Shown here in pieces: positions 8,581 to 17,114 of a DNA stretch of 64,000 bases (its first letter is position 1; every line of letters begins with the position of its first letter). This stretch comes from Streptomyces sp. NBC_00236 (GTDB lineage Bacteria > Actinomycetota > Actinomycetes > Streptomycetales > Streptomycetaceae): the NCBI RefSeq assembly GCF_036195045.1, contig NZ_CP108100.1, forward strand, positions 496,001-560,000. Direction: 5' to 3'. Both the position numbers and the translations under genes were made by a program. Below the pieces are notes generated by a model, which saw only the letters and a list, made by a program, of their open reading frames with translations, did not search any database and was not told the DNA's origin.

Positions 8581-8934
8581 TCAGCCGTACGCCACGTATC
8601 GGCTCAGCCGGTACGTGGTCGGCTGCATCAGGCGGCCGCAGAGCGTGTCGATCCGGATTGTCGCCTCGTCGACCCGTGCTTCTCGCAGGCTGCGCAGCCG
8701 CGCCCGAAGCTCGGCCTGGTCCGGGGTCTCGAAGATCACTTCCCACTCCCCCAGGTCCGGCGCCGTGCGAGCGGCAAGCCGCTGTCTCTCGGCCTCCTGC
8801 CGCCGTCTCCTCTTCGCTTGTCCCGGCACCGGCCCAGAATCGCAGGCCCGCGCCGGTGCGGCAAGAGATCCGCATCGAGAACGCATCCCACCCGGCCGTC
8901 GGCCGGAGAGGTGCTGCACCCACAGGACGACCAC
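8581..8934 (-). CDS. Hypothetical basic protein
   Basis: The C-terminal 70 residues look genuine: a Lys/Arg helix (KRRRRQEAERQR), then WEVIFETPDQAELRARL, then DTLCGRLMQPTTYRLSRYV. The start is uncertain. GTG 8934 has CGGAG at good spacing, but the first 35 residues are composition-biased, and a GTG at 8829 is possible. Function unknown. Confidence 0.5.
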   Translation of the reverse strand: MVVLWVQHLSGRRPGGMRSRCGSLAAPARACDSGPVPGQAKRRRRQEAERQRLAARTAPDLGEWEVIFETPDQAELRARLRSLREARVDEATIRIDTLCGRLMQPTTYRLSRYVAYG

Positions 8935-9041
8935 ACAGTCTCCGCACTTCGGTCACAACTTCATCACCACCGGAACATTGCCCTCCTCCGTCGCACACGG
9001 CACGACTACCGTCACCTCTCCACGCACTTTCAGGGGGACAC

Positions 9042-9575
9042 ATGTCGCACAATCCGCCGTCCAGTCAGCCACCCTGGGGTCAGCCGCCGCAGCCCGTCGG
9101 CCCCGGCCCCCACATGGGCCCGATGCCGCCCGCGCCCCGACCGGGCTGGACCAGAAAGCGGATAGTCATTCCTGCGGCGATCGTCCTGTTCTTCATCGGC
9201 GTCGGCATGGGCGGGGCCGGCGGTGACGACGACAAGACCGAGAAGGCCGTCACCGCCACGGCCACAGCGGCCCCCACGATGACCGTCACAGCGACCACGA
9301 CCGCATCGTCCGAACCCGGGCCCGCGGTCACGGAAACCGTCACCGCCAAGCCGAAGCCGGTACCCACCGTCACGAGGACGGTGACGGTCAGGGTCACCAC
9401 CGCAGCCGAATCCGGCACCTCGGGGGTCTCCGAGTCGGACGACGACAGTGGCGGGTCGACGTACTACGCCAACTGTTCTGCCGTGCGGGCAGCCGGCGCC
9501 GCCCCGATTCACGCGGGGGACCCCGGCTACGGGTCTCATCTCGACCGCGACGGCGATGGTGTCGCCTGCGAATAG
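9042..9575 (+). CDS. Membrane-anchored excalibur calcium-binding-domain protein
   Basis: The 177-residue protein starts with a Pro/Gly-rich cytoplasmic tail and has one membrane helix (IVIPAAIVLFFIGVGMGGAG, about residues 41-60). A long Thr/Val/Ala-rich spacer follows. It ends in an excalibur domain (YYANCSAVRAAGAAP then HLDRDGDGVACE), whose two Cys and DxDxDG-like loop are the family hallmark. The domain should therefore face the cell surface, where calcium binding is presumed. ATG 9042 follows AGGGGGA. Its partner and function are unknown. Confidence 0.85.
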   Translation: MSHNPPSSQPPWGQPPQPVGPGPHMGPMPPAPRPGWTRKRIVIPAAIVLFFIGVGMGGAGGDDDKTEKAVTATATAAPTMTVTATTTASSEPGPAVTETVTAKPKPVPTVTRTVTVRVTTAAESGTSGVSESDDDSGGSTYYANCSAVRAAGAAPIHAGDPGYGSHLDRDGDGVACE

Positions 9576-9636
9576 GGGAACTGCGCAGCCGTCAGCCGGC
9601 GCTGCCAGGGTCAACTGACGGGCAGGTTCGCGAAGT

Positions 9637-9752
9637 TCACGGATCGTCCCTGGCCGGACCCGGCGTGATTCCCGCGATGAAATGCCACTGGCGCAGCATC
9701 AGGACGACCAGGGTCGAGAGCGCGACAGTCAGCGAGCAGGGCAGCCCCAGGC
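9637..9752 (-). pseudogene. Scrap of a carbohydrate ABC permease gene (3' end only)
   Basis: Read leftward, this stretch encodes about 37 residues ending in TVALSTLVVLMLRQWHFIAG and a TGA at 9637-9639. It closely matches the C-terminus of the intact permease at 13720-14634 (VALPTLVVFLLLQRHFIAG). By my count 62 of 78 bases match between 9663-9740 and the corresponding part of that gene. It lacks the rest of the protein and any start. The divergence argues against a recent duplication, so it is probably the remnant of a paralogous transporter gene. Confidence 0.6.
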
Positions 9753-10469
9753 TCAGTCAAGCGGGTCCGGCCGGCGGAGAATGCCGGCCGCCTCGGCGGC
9801 CTTCAGCCAGTCCGGGTACTCGCCCATCAGCTCGTCGTAAAGGGTTGCATCAGACAGGGCCTTCGGGTTCCGCCCGGCCGGGAAGAAGCCCGCATTGTCG
9901 ACGACGCGCTTCTGCGGAACCTTCAGGTCGTCGAGCTTCCGCAGGAACTTGAACGGGTCGCTGCCGTACCCGATGAACTGCCAGAAGATCGGGAGCCGCG
10001 CAGCGTCGCAGAGGATCTTCTCCGTCTCCCTCTTCGAGTCGGGCGATCCGTCTGTTTGGAAGATGACGAACGCCGGGTCGGTTGCCCCGGACTGAACGTA
10101 GTGCTCGATGACTTCGAGCATGGCCGCGGCGTAGTTGGTCGTGCCCATGTGGCCGAGACTGTCGTGTATCCGGTTGATGCTCCCCTCGTAGGTGTCGAGG
10201 CTGACATCGACGACGGGATGGGCGTCGGAGTCGAAGAAGACAACGGGCACTGTGCCGTCGTCGTCCAGGTTCACCGAGAGGCCGAGGGCCTGCTCGGCAA
10301 GGTGCTGAACACTGCCGTCGCGGTAGTAGGAGCGCATGCTGCCGGACCGGTCGAGTACGAGGTAGACGGCTGCCCGCTCTCCGTTCAGCCCCTTCTTCTC
10401 CAGGCTGACGGCTGCGGTCTTCGCAAGGCTGACAAGGCCGGCGGGGACCTTGTTGAAGTCGATCGGCAT
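9753..10469 (-). CDS. von Willebrand factor A-domain protein (TerF-like)
   Basis: The 238-residue protein is a single vWA domain with an intact metal-binding MIDAS: DRSGSM near residue 40, a Thr in TTNYAAAM and the Asp in FQTDGSPDSKRETEK. The tail (GILRRPDPLD) and the lead segment (DFNKVPAGLVSLAKTA) resemble vWA proteins found with tellurium-resistance/Ter-type genes. No other ter gene is nearby. The start is ATG 10469 behind GAGGAG. It probably binds a protein partner via Mg2+. It sits in a patch with transposon debris. Confidence 0.85.
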   Translation of the reverse strand: MPIDFNKVPAGLVSLAKTAAVSLEKKGLNGERAAVYLVLDRSGSMRSYYRDGSVQHLAEQALGLSVNLDDDGTVPVVFFDSDAHPVVDVSLDTYEGSINRIHDSLGHMGTTNYAAAMLEVIEHYVQSGATDPAFVIFQTDGSPDSKRETEKILCDAARLPIFWQFIGYGSDPFKFLRKLDDLKVPQKRVVDNAGFFPAGRNPKALSDATLYDELMGEYPDWLKAAEAAGILRRPDPLD

Positions 10470-10627
10470 GCTGCTCCTCACGGCAGGTGGATGGATCGTA
10501 GACCGCCAGCTGTGCGCTGGGTGGGCTTTGACCGGTGAACGGTCACGGCCGCATGACTCGGTTCGAGGTGCAAGCCCGGTCCGGACATCAACGTCCAACC
10601 CCGACAGCGCCCTTCACGCCGCGGCGC

Positions 10628-11074
10628 TCAGATGGTGTCGAGCGCGCCCACGGCCGCACAGATGTGGCCCGGTCTGCCCTCCGACCGCCTCCCGGCGCAC
10701 CACCAGGAGAGCAGCCCTTCAGCATCGCGCGTATGCATGCCCAGGTTGTGTTCGGCACACAGGGGCCACGCCTGCCACAGACGCTCAGCGACGGTTTCCT
10801 GCGCGGCGTCGGCGACGATCGCCAAGGCATGAGCAGAGTCTTCTGCCGTCTTCGGGTACATATGACCGCCGTGCCACTCGCCGTTGGCCAGGGCAACGTA
10901 GACGCACTCCGGCTCGCCCGCCTCGTAGGAAGGCTGGGCCAGCAGTTGCAGAGACCCCTGCCCCGGAAGGGTCACGGCCAAGTCATGGTTGAGGACCACG
11001 AGCGCCTCGTCCCACAAGGGGTATTCGCCTCGCCAGACCCGACGGACTTCAGGCTGATCGAACAGAGCATGCAC
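10628..11074 (-). CDS. Hypothetical protein with conserved Cys/His/Trp tail
   Basis: The 148-residue protein looks real by composition. It contains WDEALVVLNHDLAVTLPGQG, a central VYVALANGEWHGGHMYP and a C-terminal AWPLCAEHNLGMH followed by SWWCAG and GHICAAVG. The spaced Cys, His and WWC residues could bind a metal, but this is only a pattern. I chose GTG 11074 because GGAGG lies 8 bases upstream; a GTG at 11089 is the alternative. Function unknown. Confidence 0.6.
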   Translation of the reverse strand: MHALFDQPEVRRVWRGEYPLWDEALVVLNHDLAVTLPGQGSLQLLAQPSYEAGEPECVYVALANGEWHGGHMYPKTAEDSAHALAIVADAAQETVAERLWQAWPLCAEHNLGMHTRDAEGLLSWWCAGRRSEGRPGHICAAVGALDTI

Positions 11075-11555
11075 AGCGCCATCCTCCACTACGGACGCCC
11101 GATCTCAAACGCGGACGTTGCGACGTTGGTCGAGCCGAGCAAGGCGTATGGAGCCACCTGAACGATCCCTCTCGACGGGGGACGGGTCTGGACAACTGGT
11201 TCTGGACCGCGCTCAGGCGGAGCGCCACCTCGCGCGTCAGGCGGGGCCTTCGGGAAGGTAGCGGATGCCTGGCCTCTCGTGGCGCTGCCACCTTCCCTCG
11301 GATCAGAGCGGCGTGGCGCAAATGGGGCGCCATCTGATTCGCACGTTCACCGACCACTGGATCGAGAGTCTCACCGACCTCACCCCGCAGGTCCGCAAGG
11401 CTGCATCCCTGATACAGACCGGGCACGCCGCAAAAGCCCAGCGGCTGTTCCCTGTGGAGCGCGCCCACCCGCTGCTTCGCGCATGGGAAAACCGCCTCTT
11501 CTCGGGTGGGTGACTGCCGGCAGCCACGGAGCCTGGGTGCACCGCACCGAATTGA
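11075..11555. other. About 480 bases with no confident gene, next to transposon debris
   Basis: One + strand frame (11265-11513) encodes a protein-like stretch (LIRTFTDHWIESLTDLTPQVRKAASL) but has no credible ribosome site and no family I recognise. It may be the end of an older gene cut by the IS element to the right. Confidence 0.35.
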
Positions 11556-12147
11556 CACCAGGCGTCGAGGAAACGGTTCCTGCCGGCACCTTCGGTGCAT
11601 GCTTTGGGCGCCCGCAGGCTACTGGACCGGTCGCGCTGCGCGATCGACTCCGTCAGCATCCGGGCTGCAAAAGGGAGGCCTCTGTCGGAGCCGAATCCGA
11701 ACCGACCGTGGCAAGCTCGGATCGAAAATCCATCTGATCACCGACCGGAACGGACTGACGCTCTCACTGGGCATCTCGGGTGCGAACATGCACGACAGCC
11801 TCGGTCTTGAACCACTCGTATGAGGCATCCCGCCGATCCGGTCCCGACGCGGACCCGTCGACGGCGCCCCACAAGCTCCGCGGAGACACGGGCTATGAGT
11901 GCGACCACCCGCATCGTTGGCTCTGCAAACGCGACATCCGCCATCGCATCGCACCCAAGGGCATCGAGTCCTGACAACGGCTCGGCCACCGCCGATGGGT
12001 GGTTGAACGGACCATGTCCTGGCTCGCCGGCTGCCATCGGCTCCACCGCCGATACGAACGCAAGGCCGAGCACTTGCTCGCCTCCGCCGGGGTCGCGGCG
12101 ACTTGGTCTGCTGCCGCAGGCTAACCAAAGCACGTGATGCTCACTAG
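11556..12147 (+). pseudogene. Dead IS5-family transposase
   Basis: Pieces of one DDE transposase can be read only by switching frames. DRSRCAIDSVSIRAAKG lies in one frame, GSKIHLITDRNGL then SLGISGANMHDSLGLEPLV in the next, KLRGDTGYECDHPH and RWVVERTMSWLAGCHRLHRR in a third, and VCCRRLTK near the end. I count at least three frameshifts and two in-frame TGA codons (11821 and 11972). The N-terminal third is missing or unrecognisable. I could not define terminal inverted repeats. The element cannot make its own transposase. Confidence 0.8.
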
Positions 12148-12333
12148 ATGATTGAGTCCAAGGGCTCGTAGCCGTAGGCCGCCAGCGAGCGGTGTCGCAT
12201 GTCGCTGCCGTCACTCGCCCAGCACGTGCAAGTCGTGCCCGTTTCATCCTGGCGGTCAGCGGAGAGCGCGCAACGCATGCTCCAGCAACTCGGAGGACGT
12301 CTCATGGTCGGGCCCTGCTTGGGAAGGCCTTGA

Positions 12334-12352
12334 GTCTCCAGTGACTGGAGAC
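12334..12352 (+). promoter_or_regulatory. MerR-type operator inside the merR promoter
   Basis: GTCTCCAGTGACTGGAGAC is a perfect 19-bp palindrome (9-1-9). It begins inside a candidate -35 TTGAGT (12330-12335). With the 19-bp spacer typical of MerR promoters, the -10 would be CAGAGT at 12355-12360, placing the transcript start at or next to the ATG at 12368. This is the classical geometry for activation by MerR-family proteins. Confidence 0.75.
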
Positions 12353-12367
12353 AGCAGAGTGGGAGAC

Positions 12368-13306
12368 ATGGACGTTACGACCCTCTACTCGATCGGGGAG
12401 CTTTCCCGGCGGACCGGCTTGTCTGTGAGGACCATCCGGTTCTACTCCGATTCGGGGGTGGTAGCGCCGACCACCCGTAGCCCCGCCGGTTACCGGCTCT
12501 ACGACCTCGACGCACTGCTTCGTCTGGAACTCCTCCGTACACTGCGCGAGCTGGGCATGGACCTGGCCACTATTCAACGCGTACTGGACCGCGAGCTCTC
12601 AGTGGCGGAAGTCGCCACGGCGCACGCCGACGCCATGGACGTCCAGATCCGGGTGCTGCAACTGCGTCGGAGCGTTCTGCGAGTCGTGGCCAGACGCGGG
12701 TCCAGTCCTGAGGAGACCACACTCATGCACAGGCTCACACAGTTGTCCGGCGAGGAACGCCGACGTTTGATCGACGATTTCGTGGATGGCACCTTCGGCA
12801 CAGTGGATGCCGACCCGACCGCGGTGGCCACGGTTCGCGCTGCCACTCCCGACCTCCCCGATGATCCGACCAGCGAGCAGGTCGCCGCGTGGGTGGAGCT
12901 CACCGAGCTGGTCGGCGACGAGGACTTCCGGGCCCGGATGCGCCGGACGGCCGTACGTCAGGCCGCCGGGCGCCCGCTCGACATCGAATGCGATGCCGGC
13001 GAGGAACTGATGGAATTCACCCGTCAGAAGGTGGCCGAGGCCATGGAGTCGGGCATCGACCCGCTCAGCGACAGGGGCGCACCCGTCATCGACGAACTCG
13101 TGCGCCGCTTTGCCGAGGTGCTCGCGCGCACCCCTGCCACGGAATTCCGGGACTGGATGGCCCAGCAGTTCGAAGAGGCGCACGATCCCCGGGTAGACCG
13201 ATACTGGCGGCTGGTGTGGATCGTCAACGGCTGGCAGGTAGTACCGAACCTGATCCCGGTGTACCCCTGGCTCATCCAGGCACTGCGAATTGACCGTGCC
13301 GCATAG
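12368..13306 (+). CDS. MerR-family transcriptional regulator
   Basis: The 312-residue protein opens with a winged MerR helix-turn-helix (YSIGELSRRTGLSVRTIRFY, residues 6-25), the wing SPAGYRLYD and a coiled dimerisation helix to about residue 110. About 200 more residues form an effector domain of unknown ligand. It lacks the Cys pairs of metal sensors. ATG 12368 was chosen. The promoter geometry predicts a leaderless or nearly leaderless mRNA; a GTG at 12359 is an alternative start. It is probably autoregulated through the 12334-12352 palindrome. No obvious target gene is adjacent. Confidence 0.9.
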   Translation: MDVTTLYSIGELSRRTGLSVRTIRFYSDSGVVAPTTRSPAGYRLYDLDALLRLELLRTLRELGMDLATIQRVLDRELSVAEVATAHADAMDVQIRVLQLRRSVLRVVARRGSSPEETTLMHRLTQLSGEERRRLIDDFVDGTFGTVDADPTAVATVRAATPDLPDDPTSEQVAAWVELTELVGDEDFRARMRRTAVRQAAGRPLDIECDAGEELMEFTRQKVAEAMESGIDPLSDRGAPVIDELVRRFAEVLARTPATEFRDWMAQQFEEAHDPRVDRYWRLVWIVNGWQVVPNLIPVYPWLIQALRIDRAA

Positions 13307-13465
13307 TCACCGCAGTGGGCACGCCCCGGATCCCTGAACGAGTCCAGGGGATCGCCTGCGGACATGAGACAAGGGCGTCCAACGTCGATGCTTGAAGCGG
13401 CGGCAGGGCCGTTTGCTCGGGTGACGGCAGGCCGGCCGACTGTGAGAAGCGACCTCTGAAGCCGT

Positions 13466-13497
13466 GTTGCCCTCCCACCCGAAGGCGGGAGGACAAC
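13466..13497. terminator. Hairpin between convergent merR and permease genes
   Basis: GTTGCCCTCCC and GGGAGGACAAC form an 11-bp stem with one mismatch and a 10-base loop. It lies in the 413-base gap 13307-13719 between two gene ends. Nothing else in that gap looks like a gene or a repeat. Confidence 0.5.
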
Positions 13498-13719
13498 GCC
13501 ACTGAGATTCCTCAGGCAGGGGCGCCTGTTGGACGAACATCCCTTGGCACTACCCGATGGGCGGCCCCCGCTCCACCCGAGGGCAGCGCGCGTCGCTCCG
13601 CCGCCTTTCGCCGCCCCGCGGATGTGGGCACCGGTGGTGTTGAGCCGCGAACAGGGCCGGAGTTCGGCGAGCCGCTTCACTGTCTGGTCTTCACACGGGC
13701 GACAGACTCCGCACCCCCG

Positions 13720-14634
13720 TCACCCCTTGCTTGACCCCAGCGTGAGCCCCGCGATGAAGTGCCGCTGGAGCAGCAGGAAGACCACGAGGGTCGGGAGCGC
13801 GACGATCACCGAACCGGCGGCGAGCAGGTTGTAGTCGGTGAAGAACTGGCCGCGCAGGTTGTTCAGCGCCGAGGTGACCGGGAGTTTGTCGCCGTCGGAG
13901 ATGAAGACCAGCGCCCAGAGGAAGTCGTTGTACATCCAGGTGAACTGGAGTGTGCCGAGGGCCGCGAGTGCGGGACGGCACAGGGGCAGGGTGATGCGCC
14001 AGTACTGGGTCCAGACGCCGGCCCCGTCCACGACGGCAGCCTCCAGGATCTCCTGCGGGAGGGTCCGCATGAAGTTGGCGAGGACGAAGACGCAGAAGCC
14101 GAGCTGGAATCCGACCTGCACCAGGATGACGGCCCAGTAGGAGTCGAACATCGTCATCGAGTCGGACATCCAGTAGGGCAGCGGGATGCGGTTGAAGACG
14201 ACGTACAGCGGTGTGACGATCACCTGTTGCGGGAGCAGGTTCCCCGCGGTGAAGAGCATCAGCAGGACGAGCCCGCCGCGCATCCTCAGCCGGGCCAGCG
14301 CGAACGCCACGAACGAGGCGAGGAACAGGGTGACGAGGACTCCGGGCACCGCGATGATCATGGTGTTGACGAAGTACTTCGTCATCCCGGAGTCGGTGAA
14401 CGCCTGCCGATAGTAGTCCAGCGAGAGATGGCGGGGCAGCGAGAAGTACCCGTGCTCCGAGGTCTCGTCGTAGGGCCTGAGCGAGGCGTACACGGCGAGC
14501 AGCAGTGGGGCGAGGAAGGCGAGCGACACCGTCATCAGGAAGGCGTGCACGCCGAGCCGGCCGGGGCGGACCCGGCGCCGGGACGTGGCGGGGACGGGCT
14601 GCGCCGGGCGGGCGGCGGTTGCTTGCGTGGTCAT
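13720..14634 (-). CDS. Carbohydrate ABC transporter permease (MalG type)
   Basis: This 304-residue inner-membrane protein has six predicted membrane helices and the ATPase-contacting EAA loop (EILEAAVVDGAGVWTQYWRI, about residues 195-214). Its C-terminus HFIAGLTLGSSKG is typical of MalG-like permeases. It overlaps the preceding permease by 4 bases (ATGA), so translation is coupled. It works with the second permease and the lipoprotein upstream. No ATPase gene is present, so a shared MsiK-type ATPase probably powers the system. A diverged copy of its 3' end lies at 9637-9752. Confidence 0.92.
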   Translation of the reverse strand: MTTQATAARPAQPVPATSRRRVRPGRLGVHAFLMTVSLAFLAPLLLAVYASLRPYDETSEHGYFSLPRHLSLDYYRQAFTDSGMTKYFVNTMIIAVPGVLVTLFLASFVAFALARLRMRGGLVLLMLFTAGNLLPQQVIVTPLYVVFNRIPLPYWMSDSMTMFDSYWAVILVQVGFQLGFCVFVLANFMRTLPQEILEAAVVDGAGVWTQYWRITLPLCRPALAALGTLQFTWMYNDFLWALVFISDGDKLPVTSALNNLRGQFFTDYNLLAAGSVIVALPTLVVFLLLQRHFIAGLTLGSSKG

Positions 14635-15545
14635 CGGTCCTTCTCCCCTCGGATCTCCTGGACCAGGTACGTCACGACGAATCCCAGGGAGACGACCAGC
14701 AGGACGACCGCGATGGCGGAGCCGAAACCGATCCGGCTGGCCTCGCCGATGATGTTGTCGGTGACGAGCACCGAGAGCAGTTCCAGGCCGTTGCGGCCGT
14801 GGTTGACCGCGTAGACGATGTCGAAGGCGCGCAGTGACTCGATGACGGTAATGACGCCGACGATGACGTTGACCGGGCGCAGTGTCGGGAAGACGATGCG
14901 GAAGAAGGTCTGGGTCTCGCTCGCCCCGTCGATCGCGGCGGCTTCCTTGAGGGAGGTGTCCACGGCCTTGAGTCCGGCGAGGTAGAGGATCATCACGTAG
15001 CCGGTGTGGCGCCAGGCGGCCGCGAGCAGGACCATCCAGATGTTGAGGTCGGGATCGCCCAGCCAGTCGGTCGGTGACGCGGTGTCGCCGACGATGGCGT
15101 TGAGGGCTCCCTGGTCGCGGGAGAAGACCAGTTGTGCGATGAACCCGACGACGGCGAGGGAGAGCACGACGGGCATGTACAGGGTCGACTGGTAGAAGCG
15201 GCTGAAGCGCACGCCCTTGTCGATGAGTACGGCCAGGAGCAGCCCGAACGGTGTGGCGACCAGGCCGAGGAAGGCGAGCCAGAGCAGATTGTGGCGGGCG
15301 GCGGGCCAGAACTGCGGGTAGTTCGTGAAGAGGTTCGTGTAGTTGCGCGTGCCGACCCACTCGATGTCGCCGATGCCGTCCCAGCTGGTGAAGGAGAGTA
15401 CGACGGAGGCGAGGGTCGGCCCCCACACGATGGCGATGTCGAGCAGGACGGGTATGCCGAGCAGGGCGCCGAGCACGACGAGGTCGCGGCGGGTGAACCG
15501 TCGCGAGCCCCGTCGTCCGGTGCGCCGCCCCGAGATGAACGACAC
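14631..15545 (-). CDS. Carbohydrate ABC transporter permease (MalF type)
   Basis: The 304-residue protein has an N-terminal membrane anchor (LVVLGALLGIPVLLDIAIVW), five further helices and an EAA loop (DTSLKEAAAIDGASETQTFF, about residues 193-212). It is the heteromeric partner of the MalG-type permease, whose start it overlaps by 4 bases. It follows the binding-protein gene after 16 bases, forming one leftward operon. Context next to an alpha-galactosidase suggests alpha-galactoside uptake. Confidence 0.92.
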   Translation of the reverse strand: MSFISGRRTGRRGSRRFTRRDLVVLGALLGIPVLLDIAIVWGPTLASVVLSFTSWDGIGDIEWVGTRNYTNLFTNYPQFWPAARHNLLWLAFLGLVATPFGLLLAVLIDKGVRFSRFYQSTLYMPVVLSLAVVGFIAQLVFSRDQGALNAIVGDTASPTDWLGDPDLNIWMVLLAAAWRHTGYVMILYLAGLKAVDTSLKEAAAIDGASETQTFFRIVFPTLRPVNVIVGVITVIESLRAFDIVYAVNHGRNGLELLSVLVTDNIIGEASRIGFGSAIAVVLLVVSLGFVVTYLVQEIRGEKDR

Positions 15546-15561
15546 GGTCGGTACTCCCGGT

Positions 15562-16905
15562 TCAGTCCGAGGCGAAGATGGTCTTCTTCTGCCGTTCGAT
15601 GTCGTTGACCAGGCCGTCCACGTCGTTCGGACTGCTGATGAACTTCTGGATCGCCTGGATCATGACCGTGGACGCGAAGTCCGGACGGGTGTCACGGTCC
15701 AGGAACTGGGAGATCTGCTTCGCCCCCGAGACCATGTCGACGGCCTTCTTCTGGATGGCGGAGTACTGGGAGGTGTCCGCCCGGTCGTTGACCGCGATGT
15801 TGTTCGGGTCGCTCTTGAGGTAGATGTCCTCGGCCTTGCCGGTGGCGAGCCACTTCAGCAGGTCCTTGGCGCTCTCCAGGCTCTTCGCGTTCTTGAGGCT
15901 CTTCGACTTCTTCGCCAGCAGGAACCCGTCGATCGGCGCCTCGACGGCGTCCTGGCCGTGCTCCGGGTTGATGACGGGGAAGGGGAAGAAGTCGAGGTCG
16001 TCCTGTTCCGCCTTGGGGAACTGGGCGCCGGGGTGCGGCAGTCCGAAGACGGCCATGCCCGCGTCACGCTTCTGGAGGCTGGTGGCCGCCTCCTGCCAGG
16101 TACGGCCGTTGGCGCCCTGCTGGCAGTACGGAAGCAGACGCCGCCAGGTGTCGAAGACCTCCCTGACGCGCTTGTCCGTCCAGGCTTCCTCGCCGGCCAT
16201 CAGACTCTTGTGGAATTCGTATCCGTTGGTCCGCATGTTGATGTAGTCGAACGTGCCCATCGCGGGCCAGCCGTCCTTGTCGCAGAAAGCGATGGGGTCG
16301 AGCTTGTCCTTCTTCATCTGCTTGGCCAGGGCCACGTACTCGTCCAGCGTCCTGGGCGCCTGGTAGCCCCGTTCGGTGAAGAGGCTCTTCCGGTGGAAGA
16401 CGGCCCACGGATAGTAGTAGTACGGCGTGAGGTACTGCTTGCCGTCCTCGCCGGTGGACTGGGCCTTCAGAGCGTCCGAGAACCCCTCGTAGCCCTCCCA
16501 GTTGTCGCTGATGTCGTACAGCAGCCCCTTCTTGGCGAAGAACTGCATGCGGTATCCGGCGAACCACATGAAGACGTCGTCGGGCTTTCCCTGCAGATAG
16601 CGGTTGATGTTCTCCTGAAAGGTGTTGTGGTCAACGGTGTTGACCTTCACCTTCCGGCTGTCCGACTGGCCGGCATAGGCCTTGAAGGCGTCGGCGAAGG
16701 CCTTCTTCGGAATGGGGTCGGAGGCATTCGAGCCCAGGCTGATGGTCTTGCCGTCACCACCGGGCCCGCCTCCGCACGCGGTGAGCAGTGCGGGAAGCGT
16801 GACCGCGCCGGCACCGACTGCCGCGCCACGCAGCAGAGTTCGCCGGGACATCCGATGTCCCGTGACACTGCCGGGCAGATCTGACCTGTCGTACGAGTGC
16901 GCCAT
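15562..16905 (-). CDS. Extracellular solute-binding lipoprotein for a sugar ABC transporter
   Basis: The 447-residue protein has a twin-arginine signal (MSRRTLLRG) and a lipobox LLTAC that predicts a lipid-anchored Cys near residue 42, then a family-1-type substrate-binding fold. ATG 16905 lies behind GGAGGAGGGGG. It is the first gene of the transporter operon. It is divergent from the secreted alpha-galactosidase across a 209-base gap with an inverted repeat and phased direct repeats. The likely ligand is an alpha-galactoside such as melibiose or raffinose, or the sugars released by the neighbouring enzyme. Confidence 0.9.
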   Translation of the reverse strand: MAHSYDRSDLPGSVTGHRMSRRTLLRGAAVGAGAVTLPALLTACGGGPGGDGKTISLGSNASDPIPKKAFADAFKAYAGQSDSRKVKVNTVDHNTFQENINRYLQGKPDDVFMWFAGYRMQFFAKKGLLYDISDNWEGYEGFSDALKAQSTGEDGKQYLTPYYYYPWAVFHRKSLFTERGYQAPRTLDEYVALAKQMKKDKLDPIAFCDKDGWPAMGTFDYINMRTNGYEFHKSLMAGEEAWTDKRVREVFDTWRRLLPYCQQGANGRTWQEAATSLQKRDAGMAVFGLPHPGAQFPKAEQDDLDFFPFPVINPEHGQDAVEAPIDGFLLAKKSKSLKNAKSLESAKDLLKWLATGKAEDIYLKSDPNNIAVNDRADTSQYSAIQKKAVDMVSGAKQISQFLDRDTRPDFASTVMIQAIQKFISSPNDVDGLVNDIERQKKTIFASD

Positions 16906-16976
16906 GACCCCCTCCTCCGGAAGGCAACCCAACACAACCGAACGTGCGCTTGGATCTCACCCCCAACGAGCAGTGG

Positions 16977-16993
16977 CGTCAAGGGTTTTGACG
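16977..16993. promoter_or_regulatory. Inverted repeat in the alpha-galactoside divergent promoter
   Basis: CGTCAA, five bases and TTGACG form a perfect 17-bp dyad between the binding-protein and alpha-galactosidase starts. The right arm also reads as a -35 box (TTGACG). It is a candidate repressor site, but I cannot name the regulator. Confidence 0.4.
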
Positions 16994-17022
16994 AGATACC
17001 GAACATCCGACACCACCCCTCT

Positions 17023-17052
17023 TCCAACAGACTCCAACACGCTCTAACGTAA
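17023..17052 (+). promoter_or_regulatory. Three 10-base direct repeats upstream of the alpha-galactosidase gene
   Basis: TCCAACAGAC, TCCAACACGC and TCTAACGTAA follow each other without gaps, so the core TCYAACR recurs once per helical turn on one face of the DNA. This suggests a cooperative activator or response-regulator site 63-92 bases before the start codon. Confidence 0.4.
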
Positions 17053-17114
17053 TCGCTCGTCTTGGCGTGCACATGCCGCCACTCGATTCGGCACGAGTAC
17101 GGAGGAACGTAACG

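Noticed and set aside
12125..12330. Leftward scrap ending AAYGYEPLDSII next to the IS remnant
   Set aside because: Only about 25 readable residues without a start or a recognised family; could be chance.
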